A stretch of 36,098 nucleotides of DNA from an uncultured Mediterranea sp. (GCA_945641355.1 CALZEQ010000032.1:1-36098); one strand, 5' to 3'; positions 16,294-25,959 are shown, counted from the stretch's first letter. A program made the numbers and translations. Notes: generated by a model from the sequence alone, not told the origin.

Positions 16294-17762
16294 AACGCAA
16301 AGAGTTCAACGGCATCATCGGGCTGATAACCGCTACGGATACGCCACTCCTGTGGATAGAGGTTATTGGCCCGATTGCCTACATTCTTCACAAAGCCCAA
16401 AGGCACTCCCCGATAGGTAAGCAGCAGGATGCCCCGAGGCAACGACGGCGACAAGGTGACAGCCTCCTTACGCAGATAGGCCCATGCCTGAGGAGAGGAC
16501 ACCTCTGCCGAAACAAAAGCATCGGGATTCAGCAGACGGCTCATAGCCAACGCATGAGCAGGTTGCCACTCGCGCCCCTTCAGTTCAGCTAAAGACAAGC
16601 CGGCCTGACATACCCGCACCGAAGCACGCAGTGCCTCCCATACCGACAGCCATCGGTGAGGAAAAACGGTCACAGCTTCGCCTTCTGCCAGCAGGTCATA
16701 CTCCGCTGCATCCATCTTCAACCAACTACGCAACTGGTTCATCTGCTCTCGTGTAGGCCCCATCGGTTTTCCCCCTTTTCCCTGCATTTTCTTTTTCTCC
16801 CGCAGGGAATTGTTTTTTCCTCGGGAGGAAAAAGAGAAAGTGTCTGCCTCGCCCTCCTCCAGAGGTTTGCGCAACAAGGCCAGAAAGAAGCCTTCGCCGG
16901 CGGTGCGGTGAGGGAGAAAACGATAGACAGGAAACGATTCGCCGGACAAGAGATTGCCTGTGACACCCCAGTCGGGGGAGAGCGGAATGGGGCAAACCTC
17001 AGCTCCAAACTCCTCGCTGAGCCACCGCACATTCTCCTCGTCCTCCTGCGTATTGTATGTACATGTACTATATATCAGGTATCCTCCCGGCTTCAGCGAT
17101 GGCCAGATGGCTGTCAGGATACGCCGCTGGCGTTGCCAACAGGTTGTCACATTCTCCAGACTCCACTCCGCTACCGCCACAGGGTCTTTACGGAACATGC
17201 CTTCTCCTGAACAGGGTACATCAGTCAGTATCACATCAAACAAGCCGTGCAGCGAGGTGAAGTCGGCCGGGTCACTATTGGTCACCACAACGTCCGGGTG
17301 CCCCCACTTTGTCAGATTCTCTGCCAACACCTGCGAACGGGCACGCATCACTTCATTGGCCACCAGCAGACTGCCTTCCGGCAACAGGCTGCGGGCATGA
17401 GTGGATTTTCCTCCAGGTGCGGCACAGAGGTCAAGCATCACTATCGGCTCAGTAGTAAGACACTGCCGCAACGCCTGCTCAAGGAACATAGACGAAGCCT
17501 CCTGCACATAGTAGCATCCGGCATGGAAAAGGGGGTCGAACGTAAACGAGGGACGACGGTCCAGATAGCGTCCCGACCGGCACCAAGGGACAGCAACTGC
17601 CAGCGCAGGCAAGGTCGCATCGGGGAAAAGAGTCTGCCATTTCCCCTCGTTCAGACGAATACTGACAGGCTGTTCCGCATCCAGCGCCGCCACGAAACGG
17701 GCATATTCATCCGCTCCCAACAGGTGGGAAAGCTGATCGGTAAAGGGCTGTGGAAGACGCAT
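16290..17762 (-). CDS. rsmF: 16S rRNA cytosine-C5 methyltransferase, RsmF/YebU type
   Basis: This NOL1/NOP2/Sun-family enzyme uses SAM to methylate a cytosine of 16S rRNA during ribosome assembly. In 490 residues I see an N-terminal RNA-binding part (QPFTDQLSHLLG, PVSIRLN), the SAM site LCAAPGGKS (112-120), the product-release cysteine C184 (DVPCSGEGMFRK) and the catalytic cysteine C234 (YSTCTYN). A C-terminal FMU/PUA-like domain (GILLLTYRGVPLGFVKN, NNLYPQEWRIR) marks the RsmF rather than RsmB group. The position of the target base is inferred from the family. The DUF4369 gene lies 59 bp upstream on the same strand. Confidence 0.88.
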   Translation of the reverse strand: MRLPQPFTDQLSHLLGADEYARFVAALDAEQPVSIRLNEGKWQTLFPDATLPALAVAVPWCRSGRYLDRRPSFTFDPLFHAGCYYVQEASSMFLEQALRQCLTTEPIVMLDLCAAPGGKSTHARSLLPEGSLLVANEVMRARSQVLAENLTKWGHPDVVVTNSDPADFTSLHGLFDVILTDVPCSGEGMFRKDPVAVAEWSLENVTTCWQRQRRILTAIWPSLKPGGYLIYSTCTYNTQEDEENVRWLSEEFGAEVCPIPLSPDWGVTGNLLSGESFPVYRFLPHRTAGEGFFLALLRKPLEEGEADTFSFSSRGKNNSLREKKKMQGKGGKPMGPTREQMNQLRSWLKMDAAEYDLLAEGEAVTVFPHRWLSVWEALRASVRVCQAGLSLAELKGREWQPAHALAMSRLLNPDAFVSAEVSSPQAWAYLRKEAVTLSPSLPRGILLLTYRGVPLGFVKNVGNRANNLYPQEWRIRSGYQPDDAVELFAF

Positions 17763-17821
17763 TCTTTACGATATGGAATTAAACGGTTCTTGAAATGAGA
17801 AATTGATGTCGGGAGTCACCG

Positions 17822-18574
17822 TCAACGTTGCTTGGCTGCCACAGCGGCATTCTCCTGCAGACGTTGGTGCTCTTCAATCAGTTGCATGTTTTCTTTGGCC
17901 TTCGACAAGAAGTCTTTGACGGAAGGATGATCTTTGAACGAGGTTGGCACCACTCGCATGATGGCTTCTATCTGAGGAGTCATCATGGGATAGGGCAACG
18001 TGGCACACATCATCAGAAAGACACTGGGACCCAGCACATTGTCGGCATTTTCGGTAATAAAACTCTCCACATAGTCGTTCATCTCCTTGAGCAGCTTCTC
18101 GCCCTCTGCCTGCAGTTGGGGACGCACCTCTTCCAGATTGGCACCTTCCAATACCAGACGGGCTTCCTTGCGGTCCAGCTCCTCTATCTGCACCTCCATC
18201 TCGTTACGTTTGACAATGAATTCATACAACTTGTCGTTCAGTGGAGTGCCTTTGGCCTGCAGTTGTCCGTTGGAGATGGAGACCTCCACCTTACCGCTCT
18301 CCAGCACCAAGGGCATGATGCCCTCCTGCCCCATGTACAACATGACCATCCGCACCGAGTCTGCAGGTCCTTTCATCTTGAAGAATCCATGAATCACTTC
18401 TGCTGAATCCACCGTCTGCCACTCGTCGCCCTGCATCAGTTTGAGGTAGAGCATTTTTCCGTCCAGGCTGGTGACAGACGAACTGCCTTCCACCTTATAG
18501 GTACGGCTACAAGAGGCGAGCAAGGCCAACAACATCGTAAAAGTCCCCCAAAGAGACACATTCGTTCGTATCAT
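17822..18574 (-). CDS. DUF4369-domain lipoprotein
   Basis: The 250-residue protein has a lipoprotein signal with C22 (LLALLASC). Residues about 27-125 fit the DUF4369 beta domain common at the N terminus of Bacteroidetes periplasmic thiol-disulfide proteins (GKMLYLKLMQGDEWQTVDSA ... LVLESGKVEVSISNGQLQAKG). The rest is mostly helical and charged (EELDRKEARLVLEG, EKLLKEMNDYVESF). The thioredoxin domain that often follows is absent; there is no CxxC. The function is unknown. Its -7 box lies about 30 bp upstream. It is probably co-transcribed with rsmF. Confidence 0.85.
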   Translation of the reverse strand: MIRTNVSLWGTFTMLLALLASCSRTYKVEGSSSVTSLDGKMLYLKLMQGDEWQTVDSAEVIHGFFKMKGPADSVRMVMLYMGQEGIMPLVLESGKVEVSISNGQLQAKGTPLNDKLYEFIVKRNEMEVQIEELDRKEARLVLEGANLEEVRPQLQAEGEKLLKEMNDYVESFITENADNVLGPSVFLMMCATLPYPMMTPQIEAIMRVVPTSFKDHPSVKDFLSKAKENMQLIEEHQRLQENAAVAAKQR

Positions 18575-18602
18575 GCGAGCAAGATTTATGAATTAGTTGT
18601 GA

Positions 18603-18610
18603 CAAAGGTA
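18603..18610 (-). promoter_or_regulatory. -7 box of the DUF4369 gene
   Basis: The minus strand reads TACCTTTG, a perfect TAnnTTTG, 29 bp before the start at 18574. No good -33 box is seen. Confidence 0.5.
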
Positions 18611-18663
18611 TTAATAATCCTTATAAACTGAGACGGAAAAAAGATATTTTCAATTGGTTTACG

Positions 18664-18671
18664 TATTTTTG
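18664..18671 (+). promoter_or_regulatory. -7 box of the S46 peptidase operon
   Basis: TATTTTTG fits TAnnTTTG and is followed by a heptamer array and then the dpp7 start at 18739. No TTTG is present 19-21 bp upstream. Confidence 0.45.
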
Positions 18672-18683
18672 CACAATAGATGA

Positions 18684-18711
18684 GTTACGAGCTACAAGTT
18701 ACGAGCTACAA
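18684..18711 (+). repeat. Heptamer array (4 units) before dpp7
   Basis: Four head-to-tail 7-bp units alternate gttacga and gctacaa. The array lies in the presumed 5' leader, 27 bp before the start codon. It belongs to the same family as arrays at 23133, 25216, 34147 and 34431. Confidence 0.8.
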
Positions 18712-18738
18712 GTGAATACATTTCTAAAACTATATGAT

Positions 18739-20895
18739 ATGAAACAGATTTTACGTAAAAGCCTGATTGCCGCTTTGGCAGCAATCGCCTTCTGCACCGC
18801 ACGGGCGGATGAAGGTATGTGGTTACTGCAACTGATCAAACAACAGAACTCCATCGAACTGATGAAGAAGCAGGGACTGAAGTTGGAAGCCGATGCCCTG
18901 TACAACCCGAATGGTGTTAGTCTGAAGGATGCTGTCGGCATCTTTGGCGGCGGATGTACCGGTGAAATCATCTCACCCGAAGGCCTCATCCTGACCAATC
19001 ACCACTGCGGATACTCCTCCATCCAGAGACACTCCAGCGTGGAGCATGACTACCTGACTGATGGCTTCTGGGCCATGAACCGCAGCGAAGAACTGCCCAC
19101 TCCAGGACTGAAATTCCGCTTTGTACACCGCATCGTGGACATCACGGAGCTGGTAAACAGCAAGGTAAAGGCAGGAGAAGTAGATGAATACACGGCACAG
19201 ACGCGCCCCTTCCTCAGCAAGCTGGCCGAAGAAGAACTGGCCAAGAGCGACCTAAAAGGCAAACCGGGCATCGTGGCACAGGCACTTCCCTTCTATGCCG
19301 GCAACATGTTCTACCTCATCTACTACAAAGTCTATAGTGACGTACGTATGGTAGCCGCTCCCCCCAGCAGCGTAGGCAAGTTTGGCGGTGAGACGGACAA
19401 CTGGATGTGGCCACGCCATACGGGCGACTTCTCGATGTTCCGCATCTATGCCGACAAGAACGGCGAACCTGCCGAATACAGTGCCGACAATGTCCCCCTG
19501 CAGACACCCAAGTACCTGCCCATCTCCATCAAGGGACTGGACGAAGGCGATTATGCCATGGTGATGGGATTCCCCGGCAGCACCAGCCGCTACCTGACAC
19601 AGAGCGAGGTAAAACAGCGCATGACCGCCGACAACCAGTCGAAGATTGACATGCGTACCATCTATCTGGACGTATTGCGCCAATACATGTCTCAGAGTGA
19701 CAAAATCCGCATCCAATATGCCAACAAATTTGCCGGCAGCAGCAACTACTGGAAGAACTCCATCGGTATGAACAAAGCCATCATGGACAACGATGTATTG
19801 GGCGCGAAGGCCGAAATAGAGCGCCGCTACGCCGAGTGGGCAAAGGGCAAACCCGAATACGAAGGTGTGGTAGAGAAGATTGATGCCATCATCAACCAGC
19901 AGAGTGAACCGCTTCGCCAGGTGATGTATCTGGTGGAAGGCCTGCTAAGCACCATCAACCTCTATAGTCCCCGGGCTGCAGAGACACTGACCAAGGCACT
20001 GAAAGAGAAAAACGACTCGCTGCTGGAAGCTGGTAAAGCGCAACTGGAGAAAGAGTTTGAACGCATCCACAACAAAGACTACGACCACGAAGTAGAGCGT
20101 GCCGTGGCCAAAGCCATGCTGCCCGCCGTCCCGCAATATGTAGACGCCGCCAACCTGCCCGCCTACTACGAAGTAATCGAAAAGAAGTTCAAAGGCGACT
20201 ACGATGCCTACGTGGACAGCTGGTTTGACAACTCCATCCTGGCTACCCGCGAGAATCTGGACAAGTTCCTGAAGAAGCCCTCGCTGAAGGTACTGGAGAA
20301 CGACCCCGCCGCCCTCTTCTACAACCAGACATTCGATGCCCTGATGCATGCACAAGAGGGTATAGGCAGCAAGGAACTGCCGCTGCTGCACAAAGCCTAC
20401 ATCCGCGGTTTGGGTGAAATGAAGCAGCCGGTTCCCTCCTATCCCGATGCCAACTTTACCATACGTCTGACCTATGGCAACGTGAAGTCATACGACCCGA
20501 AAGACGGTGTTCACTACAAGTGGTACACCACAACCGACGGTATTCTGGAAAAAGAGAACCCCGACGATGCCGAATTCGTAGTACCCGCCAAGCTGAAGGA
20601 ACTGATTCAGAAGAAAGATTTCGGTCGCTATGCCATGGCCGACGGCACCATGCCTGTATGCTTCCTCACCACCAACGACATCACCGGCGGCAACTCGGGA
20701 AGCCCCGTCATCAACGGTGAAGGCCAACTCATCGGTGCCGCCTTCGACGGCAACTGGGAGAGTCTGAGCGGCGACATCAACTTTGACAACGAACTGCAAC
20801 GCTGCATCGTGGTTGACATCCGCTACGTCCTCTTCATTCTGGAGAAACTGGGCGGTTGCCAGCACTTGATCAACGAAATGACCATTGTTGAGTAA
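18739..20895 (+). CDS. dpp7: S46 dipeptidyl-peptidase, DPP7 type
   Basis: S46 enzymes release dipeptides from the N terminus of peptides in the periplasm; they supply Bacteroidetes with amino acids. The start at 18739 ([18 protein letters not shown]) gives a clean signal peptide before ADEGMW; the in-frame ATG at 18712 lies just after the repeats. The 718 residues match the family. The chymotrypsin-like triad is H89 ([11 protein letters not shown]), D230 ([12 protein letters not shown]) and S653 (TGGNSGSPV). Eighteen residues after the Ser is G671 (AAFDGNWE). In the P. gingivalis enzymes Gly at this place gives DPP7 with a hydrophobic P1 preference, so that activity is inferred. The second S46 gene follows after 21 bp. 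Confidence 0.92.
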   Translation: MKQILRKSLIAALAAIAFCTARADEGMWLLQLIKQQNSIELMKKQGLKLEADALYNPNGVSLKDAVGIFGGGCTGEIISPEGLILTNHHCGYSSIQRHSSVEHDYLTDGFWAMNRSEELPTPGLKFRFVHRIVDITELVNSKVKAGEVDEYTAQTRPFLSKLAEEELAKSDLKGKPGIVAQALPFYAGNMFYLIYYKVYSDVRMVAAPPSSVGKFGGETDNWMWPRHTGDFSMFRIYADKNGEPAEYSADNVPLQTPKYLPISIKGLDEGDYAMVMGFPGSTSRYLTQSEVKQRMTADNQSKIDMRTIYLDVLRQYMSQSDKIRIQYANKFAGSSNYWKNSIGMNKAIMDNDVLGAKAEIERRYAEWAKGKPEYEGVVEKIDAIINQQSEPLRQVMYLVEGLLSTINLYSPRAAETLTKALKEKNDSLLEAGKAQLEKEFERIHNKDYDHEVERAVAKAMLPAVPQYVDAANLPAYYEVIEKKFKGDYDAYVDSWFDNSILATRENLDKFLKKPSLKVLENDPAALFYNQTFDALMHAQEGIGSKELPLLHKAYIRGLGEMKQPVPSYPDANFTIRLTYGNVKSYDPKDGVHYKWYTTTDGILEKENPDDAEFVVPAKLKELIQKKDFGRYAMADGTMPVCFLTTNDITGGNSGSPVINGEGQLIGAAFDGNWESLSGDINFDNELQRCIVVDIRYVLFILEKLGGCQHLINEMTIVE

Positions 20896-20916
20896 TCCGT
20901 CAAACGCCACTACCTT

Positions 20917-23076
20917 ATGAAACGCATTGCATTATTGATTACCACACTCTGTTCCCTCGCCGCATACGCCGACGAGGGAATGTGGATGCTGACCGACTTG
21001 CAGAAACAGAACGAGGTGGCCATGCAAGAGCTGGGTCTGCTGATTCCTGTCAACGAGATATACAATCCGGAAGGGGTATCGCTCAAGGATGCTGTAGTAC
21101 ACTTCGGAGGCGGCTGTACCGGTGAAGTCATATCAGCCGAAGGACTGGTGCTGACCAACCACCATTGCGGCTACGGCTCTATACAGCAGCACTCCAGCGT
21201 AGAGCACGACTACCTGACCAACGGATTCTGGGCCATGAACCGTAGCGAAGAACTTCCCTGCAAAGGACTGACTATCACTTACATCGACCAGATACTTGAC
21301 GTCACGTCGTATGTAGAGGAGCAGCTTAAGAAAGATCCCGACCCACAAGGCACCAACTACCTCTCGCCCAACTACCTGTCTAAAGTAGCCCAACGCTTTG
21401 CCAAAGAGGAGAACATCGAGATGAGCGCAGGCCGCAAACTGGAGCTGAAGGCTTTCTATGGCGGCAACCGTTACTACCTGTTTGTGAAGACTACCTACAG
21501 CGATATCCGCATGGTGGGAGCTCCTCCCAGCAGCATCGGCAAGTTTGGTGCCGACACAGACAACTGGATGTGGCCGCGTCACACAGGCGACTTCTCCCTC
21601 TTCCGCATCTATGCCGACAGCGAGGGCAAGCCTGCCCCATACAGTCCGCAGAACGTACCCCTTCGGGTAAAAAAACATCTGACCATCAGCTTGAGCGGAT
21701 ACCGCGAAGGCGACTTCACCTTCATCATGGGATTCCCCGGCCGCAACTGGCGCTACATGATCAGCGATGAAGTGGAGGAACGGATGCAGACCACCAACTT
21801 CATGCGTCACCATGTACGCGACGCTCGCCAGAAAGTGCTGATGGAGGAGATGCTGAAGGACGATGCCGTGCGCATCCACTATGCCAGCAAGTATGCCTCC
21901 AGTGCCAACTACTGGAAGAACGCCATCGGCATGAACGAAGGGTTGGTACGTCTGAAGGTGCTGGACACCAAACGCGCCCAGCAGGAAGCGTTGCTGCAAC
22001 GCGGACGTGAGTTGGGCGATCCTTCCTTTCAGCAGGCATTTGAGCAGATACGCGCCATCGTGGCCCAACGTCGGCCGGCCCTCTATCATCAGCAAGCCAT
22101 TCAGGAAGCGCTCATAACGGCACTCGACTTCATGCGTCTGCCTAATACCGCCGCACTGGCCACCGCGCTGAAGAACAAGGACAAGGCCCAGATAGCCTCT
22201 GCCATTGACACCCTACGTCGCGATGCCGAACGCTACTTTGCCTCGGTTCCCTACCCCGAGGTGGAACGCAAGGTAGGCAAGGAGATGCTTCGCACGTATG
22301 CCCGATACATTCCTGCCGAGCAGCGCATCGGCATTTTCCAGGTCATCGACCGTCGGTTCAAGGGCAGCACCGATGCCTTTATCGATGCCTGCTTCGAGCA
22401 CTCCATCTTCGGAAGCCGCGAACATTTTGAAAAGTTCATCAGCAAGCCCAGCCTCTACAAGCTGACGTGCGACTGGATGGTACTCTTCAAGCACTCCATC
22501 ACCGACGGTCTGTTGAAGACCGGCATCGACATGATGGAAGCCAACCGGGACTACAACGCTGCACACAAGGTATGGGTAAAGGGAATGATGGAGATGAAAC
22601 AGGCAGCCGGACAGCCTATCTATCCCGATGCCAACTCTACCCTGCGCCTCACCTACGGACAGGTACTGCCTTATGCGCCAGCCGATGGTGTGGAGTATGC
22701 CAGCCATACAACCTTGCGGGGTGTCATGCAGAAAGAGGATCCCACGAACTGGGAATTTGTAGTGCCCGACAAGCTGAAGCAGCTTTACCAGACCAAAGAC
22801 TTCGGACGCTATGCCCTGCCCGACGGCGAGATGCCCGTCTGCTTCATTGTCAACACCGACAATACAGGCGGCAACTCAGGCTCACCGGTCTTCAATGCCA
22901 AAGGGCAACTGATAGGTACAGGCTTCGACCGCAACTACGAAGGCCTGACGGGCGACATTGCGTTCCGTCCCTCCTCGCAACGTGCCGCCTGCGTTGATAT
23001 CCGCTACACCCTCTTCATCATCGAGAAATATGCCGGTGCCAAGCACCTGATTGACGAAATGACTATCGAAGAGTAA
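20917..23076 (+). CDS. dpp11: S46 dipeptidyl-peptidase, DPP11 type (Asp/Glu-specific)
   Basis: The 719-residue paralogue lies directly behind dpp7. The signal peptide MKRIALLITTLCSLAAYA is followed by DEGMWML. The triad is H83 (TNHHCGYGSIQ), D225 ([12 protein letters not shown]) and S654 (TGGNSGSPV), close to the numbering of P. gingivalis DPP11 (85/227/655). At Ser+18 it has R672 (GFDRNYEG); in DPP11 the matching Arg673 binds acidic P1 side chains. This enzyme should therefore cleave after Asp or Glu at the second residue and complement its neighbour. It ends at a strong bidirectional terminator. Confidence 0.92.
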   Translation: MKRIALLITTLCSLAAYADEGMWMLTDLQKQNEVAMQELGLLIPVNEIYNPEGVSLKDAVVHFGGGCTGEVISAEGLVLTNHHCGYGSIQQHSSVEHDYLTNGFWAMNRSEELPCKGLTITYIDQILDVTSYVEEQLKKDPDPQGTNYLSPNYLSKVAQRFAKEENIEMSAGRKLELKAFYGGNRYYLFVKTTYSDIRMVGAPPSSIGKFGADTDNWMWPRHTGDFSLFRIYADSEGKPAPYSPQNVPLRVKKHLTISLSGYREGDFTFIMGFPGRNWRYMISDEVEERMQTTNFMRHHVRDARQKVLMEEMLKDDAVRIHYASKYASSANYWKNAIGMNEGLVRLKVLDTKRAQQEALLQRGRELGDPSFQQAFEQIRAIVAQRRPALYHQQAIQEALITALDFMRLPNTAALATALKNKDKAQIASAIDTLRRDAERYFASVPYPEVERKVGKEMLRTYARYIPAEQRIGIFQVIDRRFKGSTDAFIDACFEHSIFGSREHFEKFISKPSLYKLTCDWMVLFKHSITDGLLKTGIDMMEANRDYNAAHKVWVKGMMEMKQAAGQPIYPDANSTLRLTYGQVLPYAPADGVEYASHTTLRGVMQKEDPTNWEFVVPDKLKQLYQTKDFGRYALPDGEMPVCFIVNTDNTGGNSGSPVFNAKGQLIGTGFDRNYEGLTGDIAFRPSSQRAACVDIRYTLFIIEKYAGAKHLIDEMTIEE

Positions 23077-23099
23077 CGAGAAAGGACATACAAGATAAC

Positions 23100-23126
23100 A
23101 GCAGGGGCGGAATTTCCGCCCCTGCT
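23100..23126. terminator. Bidirectional terminator between dpp11 and rfbB
   Basis: A 12-bp perfect GC-rich stem (23100-23111 with 23115-23126) with a loop of three bases lies between the convergent genes dpp11 and rfbB. It is followed by gctatctt on the plus side. It should stop transcription from either direction. Confidence 0.75.
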
Positions 23127-23132
23127 GCTATC

Positions 23133-23146
23133 TTGTAGCTCGTCAC
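23133..23146 (-). repeat. Heptamer pair after rfbB
   Basis: On the minus strand this reads gtgacga gctacaa, two units of the GYTACRA family. It lies 7 bp beyond the rfbB stop and next to the terminator. Confidence 0.55.
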
Positions 23147-23153
23147 TCTGCCA

Positions 23154-24293
23154 TCATCTGGCCCCATACATCCGCTCGTAATAATTCTGGTAGTCTCCGC
23201 TGGTGACCTCTTCCACCCATGCCTGGTTATTGAGATACCATTCGATGGTCTTCACGATGCCCACTTCAAACTTGGTTTCGGGATACCATCCCAATGCCTG
23301 CGTAATCTTTGTGGGATCGATAGCATACCGCTGGTCGTGTCCCAGACGGTCCTTGACAAAGGTTATCAGCTCTTCGTTTATCCAGCTGATATCAATCTGT
23401 CCGTCATCCCCCTTCACTTGCTTCTTCAGCACGGCACGATAGGCAGGCTGCTCTTCCATCAGCCTACGGATGGTAGCGATGGTAAGCTTCACAATCTCCA
23501 GATTGGTCTTTTCGTTGTGACCTCCTACATTGTACACCTCGCCCTCTTCGCCCTGACGTACCACCAAGTCGATGGCCTTGCAGTGGTCTTCCACATAGAG
23601 CCAATCGCGCACGTTACTTCCATCTCCATAGACGGGGAGCTTCTTACCTTCCAGAATATTCTTGATAATCAGCGGTATCAGTTTCTCGGGGAAGTGATAA
23701 GGCCCGTAATTGTTGGAGCAGCGGGTGATGCTGACAGGCATCTTGTAGGTATCGTGATAGGCCATCACCACCATATCGGCACTGGTCTTACTGGCACTAT
23801 AGGGACTGTGCGGACAGAGCGGAGTGTTTTCAGTGAAGTAGCCTTCTGCACCCAGCGAGCCATACACCTCGTCGGTAGAGACCTGATGATAACGCACTCC
23901 CTTGCGCCATGTAGGATAGCCGGAAGCATCCTTGCCCGTCACCCAAGCACGGCGGGCTGCATCCAACAGATTCTGCGTACCCAAGATGTTGGTAATCAGG
24001 AAAAGTTGCGGATTCTCGATACTACGGTCCACATGACTCTCGGCAGCAAAATTGACCACATAATCAAACTTGTATCGGGCAAACAGCTCGTCGGCCAACG
24101 TGCGGTCGCAGATGTCTCCCTTCACAAAGAAGCAGCGTTCGTTGTCAATGTCCTTGGCAATGGTACCCAAGTTACCGGCATACGTCAAGGCATCCAGCAC
24201 CACCACCTTCACGTCGTCGTGCTTGGCCAGTATGTATTTGATATAATTGGCGCCGATAAATCCGGCAGCGCCTGTCACTAAATAAGTCTTCAT
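23154..24293 (-). CDS. rfbB: dTDP-glucose 4,6-dehydratase
   Basis: RmlB is the second enzyme of dTDP-L-rhamnose synthesis; it converts dTDP-glucose to dTDP-4-keto-6-deoxyglucose with bound NAD. The 379-residue extended SDR has the Rossmann motif TGAAGFIG (7-14), the active-site segment VSTDEVYGS and YSASK (Tyr/Lys pair). SITRCSNNYGPYHFPEKLIP and NVRDWLYVEDHCKAI are diagnostic of RmlB. It is slightly longer than enterobacterial enzymes (about 360). rfbA lies 36 bp upstream on the same strand, so the order is rfbA-rfbB; rfbC and rfbD are not in this window. The product feeds O-antigen, capsule or S-layer glycans. Confidence 0.95.
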   Translation of the reverse strand: MKTYLVTGAAGFIGANYIKYILAKHDDVKVVVLDALTYAGNLGTIAKDIDNERCFFVKGDICDRTLADELFARYKFDYVVNFAAESHVDRSIENPQLFLITNILGTQNLLDAARRAWVTGKDASGYPTWRKGVRYHQVSTDEVYGSLGAEGYFTENTPLCPHSPYSASKTSADMVVMAYHDTYKMPVSITRCSNNYGPYHFPEKLIPLIIKNILEGKKLPVYGDGSNVRDWLYVEDHCKAIDLVVRQGEEGEVYNVGGHNEKTNLEIVKLTIATIRRLMEEQPAYRAVLKKQVKGDDGQIDISWINEELITFVKDRLGHDQRYAIDPTKITQALGWYPETKFEVGIVKTIEWYLNNQAWVEEVTSGDYQNYYERMYGAR

Positions 24294-24329
24294 ACAGCGT
24301 GAGTATAATAAACAACAATAACATTCGGA

Positions 24330-25202
24330 TTAACGGCGCGAATCGGCCAACTCCATCAGATAACGGCCATACTCCGTCTTGCCCAGCTGCTCACCCAGAC
24401 GGTACAGTTGGTCGATATCTATCCAGCCCTTCCGCCAGGCAATCTCTTCGATGCAACTGACCCTGAATCCCTGGCGGTTTTGGATGGTTGCTACAAAGTT
24501 GCCTGCCTCCAGCAGACTGTCACAATTACCTGTATCCAGCCAGGCAAATCCGCGTCCGAAGAGTTCTACCTTCAGTGTTCCTTCGTCCAGATAGAGGCGG
24601 TTGAGGTCGGTAATCTCATATTCACCCCGCGCCGAAGGCTTCAGTGCAGCGGCCTTGGCCGTCACGGTGGCATCATAGAAGTAGAGTCCCGGCACCGCAT
24701 AGTTACTTTTAGGATGCTCCGGTTTCTCCTCCAGTGACATCACCTTGCCGCTCTCGTCAAACTCTACCACTCCATAGGCACGGGGGTCTTTCACATAATA
24801 GCCGAAGATGCATGCTCCCTTTTCGATGGAAGCTGCCCGCTTCAGCATGGCCGAGAAGCCCTGCCCATAGAATAGGTTGTCGCCCAGAATGAGGCATCCA
24901 GGTCCTCCTTCCAGGAACTCGGCTCCCAACACAAAAGCCTGTGCCAAGCCGTTGGGTTGGTCTTGAATCTTATAGGAGAAGGACATACCCAGTTCCTCAC
25001 CGGTGCCCAACAGTTCGCGGAACATGGGGAGGTCGCGCGGTGTAGAGATGATCAGGACTTCGCGGATGCCAGCCAGCATCAGCGTGGATAGCGGATAATA
25101 AATCATGGGTTTGTCATAGACGGGCATTATCTGCTTGGAGATAGCCTTTGACAACGGGTAAAGACGGGTAGCACTGCCACCGGCAAGAATAATTCCTTTC
25201 AT
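24330..25202 (-). CDS. rfbA: Glucose-1-phosphate thymidylyltransferase
   Basis: RmlA makes dTDP-glucose from dTTP and glucose-1-phosphate, the first step to dTDP-rhamnose, and is usually inhibited by dTDP-rhamnose. The 290 residues match the family. The nucleotide motif reads [11 protein letters not shown] (Ala instead of the commoner Gly), followed by [57 protein letters not shown] and [18 protein letters not shown]. It is the first gene of an rfbA-rfbB unit with its promoter about 135 bp upstream. The leader between contains a heptamer array. Confidence 0.95.
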   Translation of the reverse strand: MKGIILAGGSATRLYPLSKAISKQIMPVYDKPMIYYPLSTLMLAGIREVLIISTPRDLPMFRELLGTGEELGMSFSYKIQDQPNGLAQAFVLGAEFLEGGPGCLILGDNLFYGQGFSAMLKRAASIEKGACIFGYYVKDPRAYGVVEFDESGKVMSLEEKPEHPKSNYAVPGLYFYDATVTAKAAALKPSARGEYEITDLNRLYLDEGTLKVELFGRGFAWLDTGNCDSLLEAGNFVATIQNRQGFRVSCIEEIAWRKGWIDIDQLYRLGEQLGKTEYGRYLMELADSRR

Positions 25203-25215
25203 ATTTTTCTTATTA

Positions 25216-25271
25216 GTTACGAATTACGCGCTTCAAGCTACACGTTGCGAGCCACAAGCTACGAATTACAG
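25216..25271 (+). repeat. Degenerate heptamer array (8 units) in the rfbA leader
   Basis: From 25216 the sequence runs in a 7-bp register for eight units: gttacga, attacgc, gcttcaa, gctacac, gttgcga, gccacaa, gctacga, attacag. It starts 14 bp from the rfbA start codon, on the strand opposite to the gene. It is part of the GYTACRA family, more decayed than the other arrays. Confidence 0.7.
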
Positions 25272-25336
25272 TTCACGTTGAATAAGAATAAGAAGGAGGA
25301 CCATGCCCCACGGCTCTCGTTGCTATTCAGAGTGTG

Positions 25337-25367
25337 CAAATATACTACAAAGCTGACGGAGTGCAAA
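25337..25367 (-). promoter_or_regulatory. rfbA: Promoter of rfbA-rfbB
   Basis: On the minus strand TTTG (25367-25364) is followed after 19 bp by TATATTTG (25344-25337), a full Bacteroides-type promoter. It implies a 5' leader of about 130 bases that includes the heptamer array. Confidence 0.65.
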
Positions 25368-25400
25368 ATTTATGAGACATTTTTTCAGCAACGATGTCTG

Positions 25401-25892
25401 TCAGCCGGCCAATTCTATCACCTCCAAATCGCGGAAAGTACCGTTGTCGATGACAAAACGCACCATGGTACGCACCTTGTGGAAGCCATACTTGCCGGCC
25501 GCACCGGGATTGATGTGCAGCATACCGAGCGTCTTGTCATACTTCACCTTCAGGATGTGCGAATGGCCGCTGACGAAAAGCTTGGGCGGATGCACCAGTA
25601 GGGAACCCTGTATTGAAGGGTCGTACCGACCGGGATAGCCTCCTATATGTTTCATCAACACCTCTGCCCCATCCGTCACGAAGCGGAGCGTCTGCGGATA
25701 GAAACGGCGGAGGTCCTGTCCGTCAATGTTACCATATACAGCTCTGAAAAAGCGGAACTCCGCCAATTTCTGTGCCACTTCCAGCGAACCGATATCTCCG
25801 GCATGCCAGATTTCATCACACGGTTCGAAATAGTGCAGATATTTTTCGTCCCAATAAGCGTGCGTATCCGATAATAATCCGATTTTTGTCAT
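25401..25892 (-). CDS. YfcE/MJ0936-type metallophosphoesterase
   Basis: This small cytoplasmic calcineurin-like phosphodiesterase has 163 residues, usual for the YfcE family. All metal-binding blocks are visible: LLSDTHAYWD (D9, H11), IWHAGDIGS, VYGNIDGQ, HIGGYP and VSGHSH. Family members cleave phosphodiesters in vitro with Mn; the natural substrate is unknown. It is transcribed away from ppk1 from a promoter almost touching that of ppk1. It ends about 200 bp before rfbA on the same strand. Confidence 0.88.
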   Translation of the reverse strand: MTKIGLLSDTHAYWDEKYLHYFEPCDEIWHAGDIGSLEVAQKLAEFRFFRAVYGNIDGQDLRRFYPQTLRFVTDGAEVLMKHIGGYPGRYDPSIQGSLLVHPPKLFVSGHSHILKVKYDKTLGMLHINPGAAGKYGFHKVRTMVRFVIDNGTFRDLEVIELAG

Positions 25893-25899
25893 TCTTTCT

Positions 25900-25931
25900 T
25901 TTGTTTATCTCTGCAAAGATACTTATTTTTG
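25900..25931 (+). promoter_or_regulatory. ppk1: Promoter of ppk1
   Basis: TTTG (25900-25903), 20 bp, TATTTTTG (25924-25931) fits the consensus fully; the ATG follows 28 bp later. The spacer contains the minus-strand -7 box of the phosphoesterase gene. Confidence 0.7.
25914..25921 (-). promoter_or_regulatory. -7 box of the phosphoesterase gene
   Basis: The minus strand reads TATCTTTG, 21 bp from the gene start at 25892. It lies 2 bp from the -7 box of ppk1, so two polymerases could not bind at once. Confidence 0.5.
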
Positions 25932-25959
25932 CAGAAAAACCTGCTAATGCAGCTTTACT

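Noticed and set aside
24330..25202. GGSATR instead of GGSGTR in RfbA as a possible defect
   Set aside because: To my knowledge this variant is common in RmlA proteins of Bacteroides; the rest of the active site is intact.
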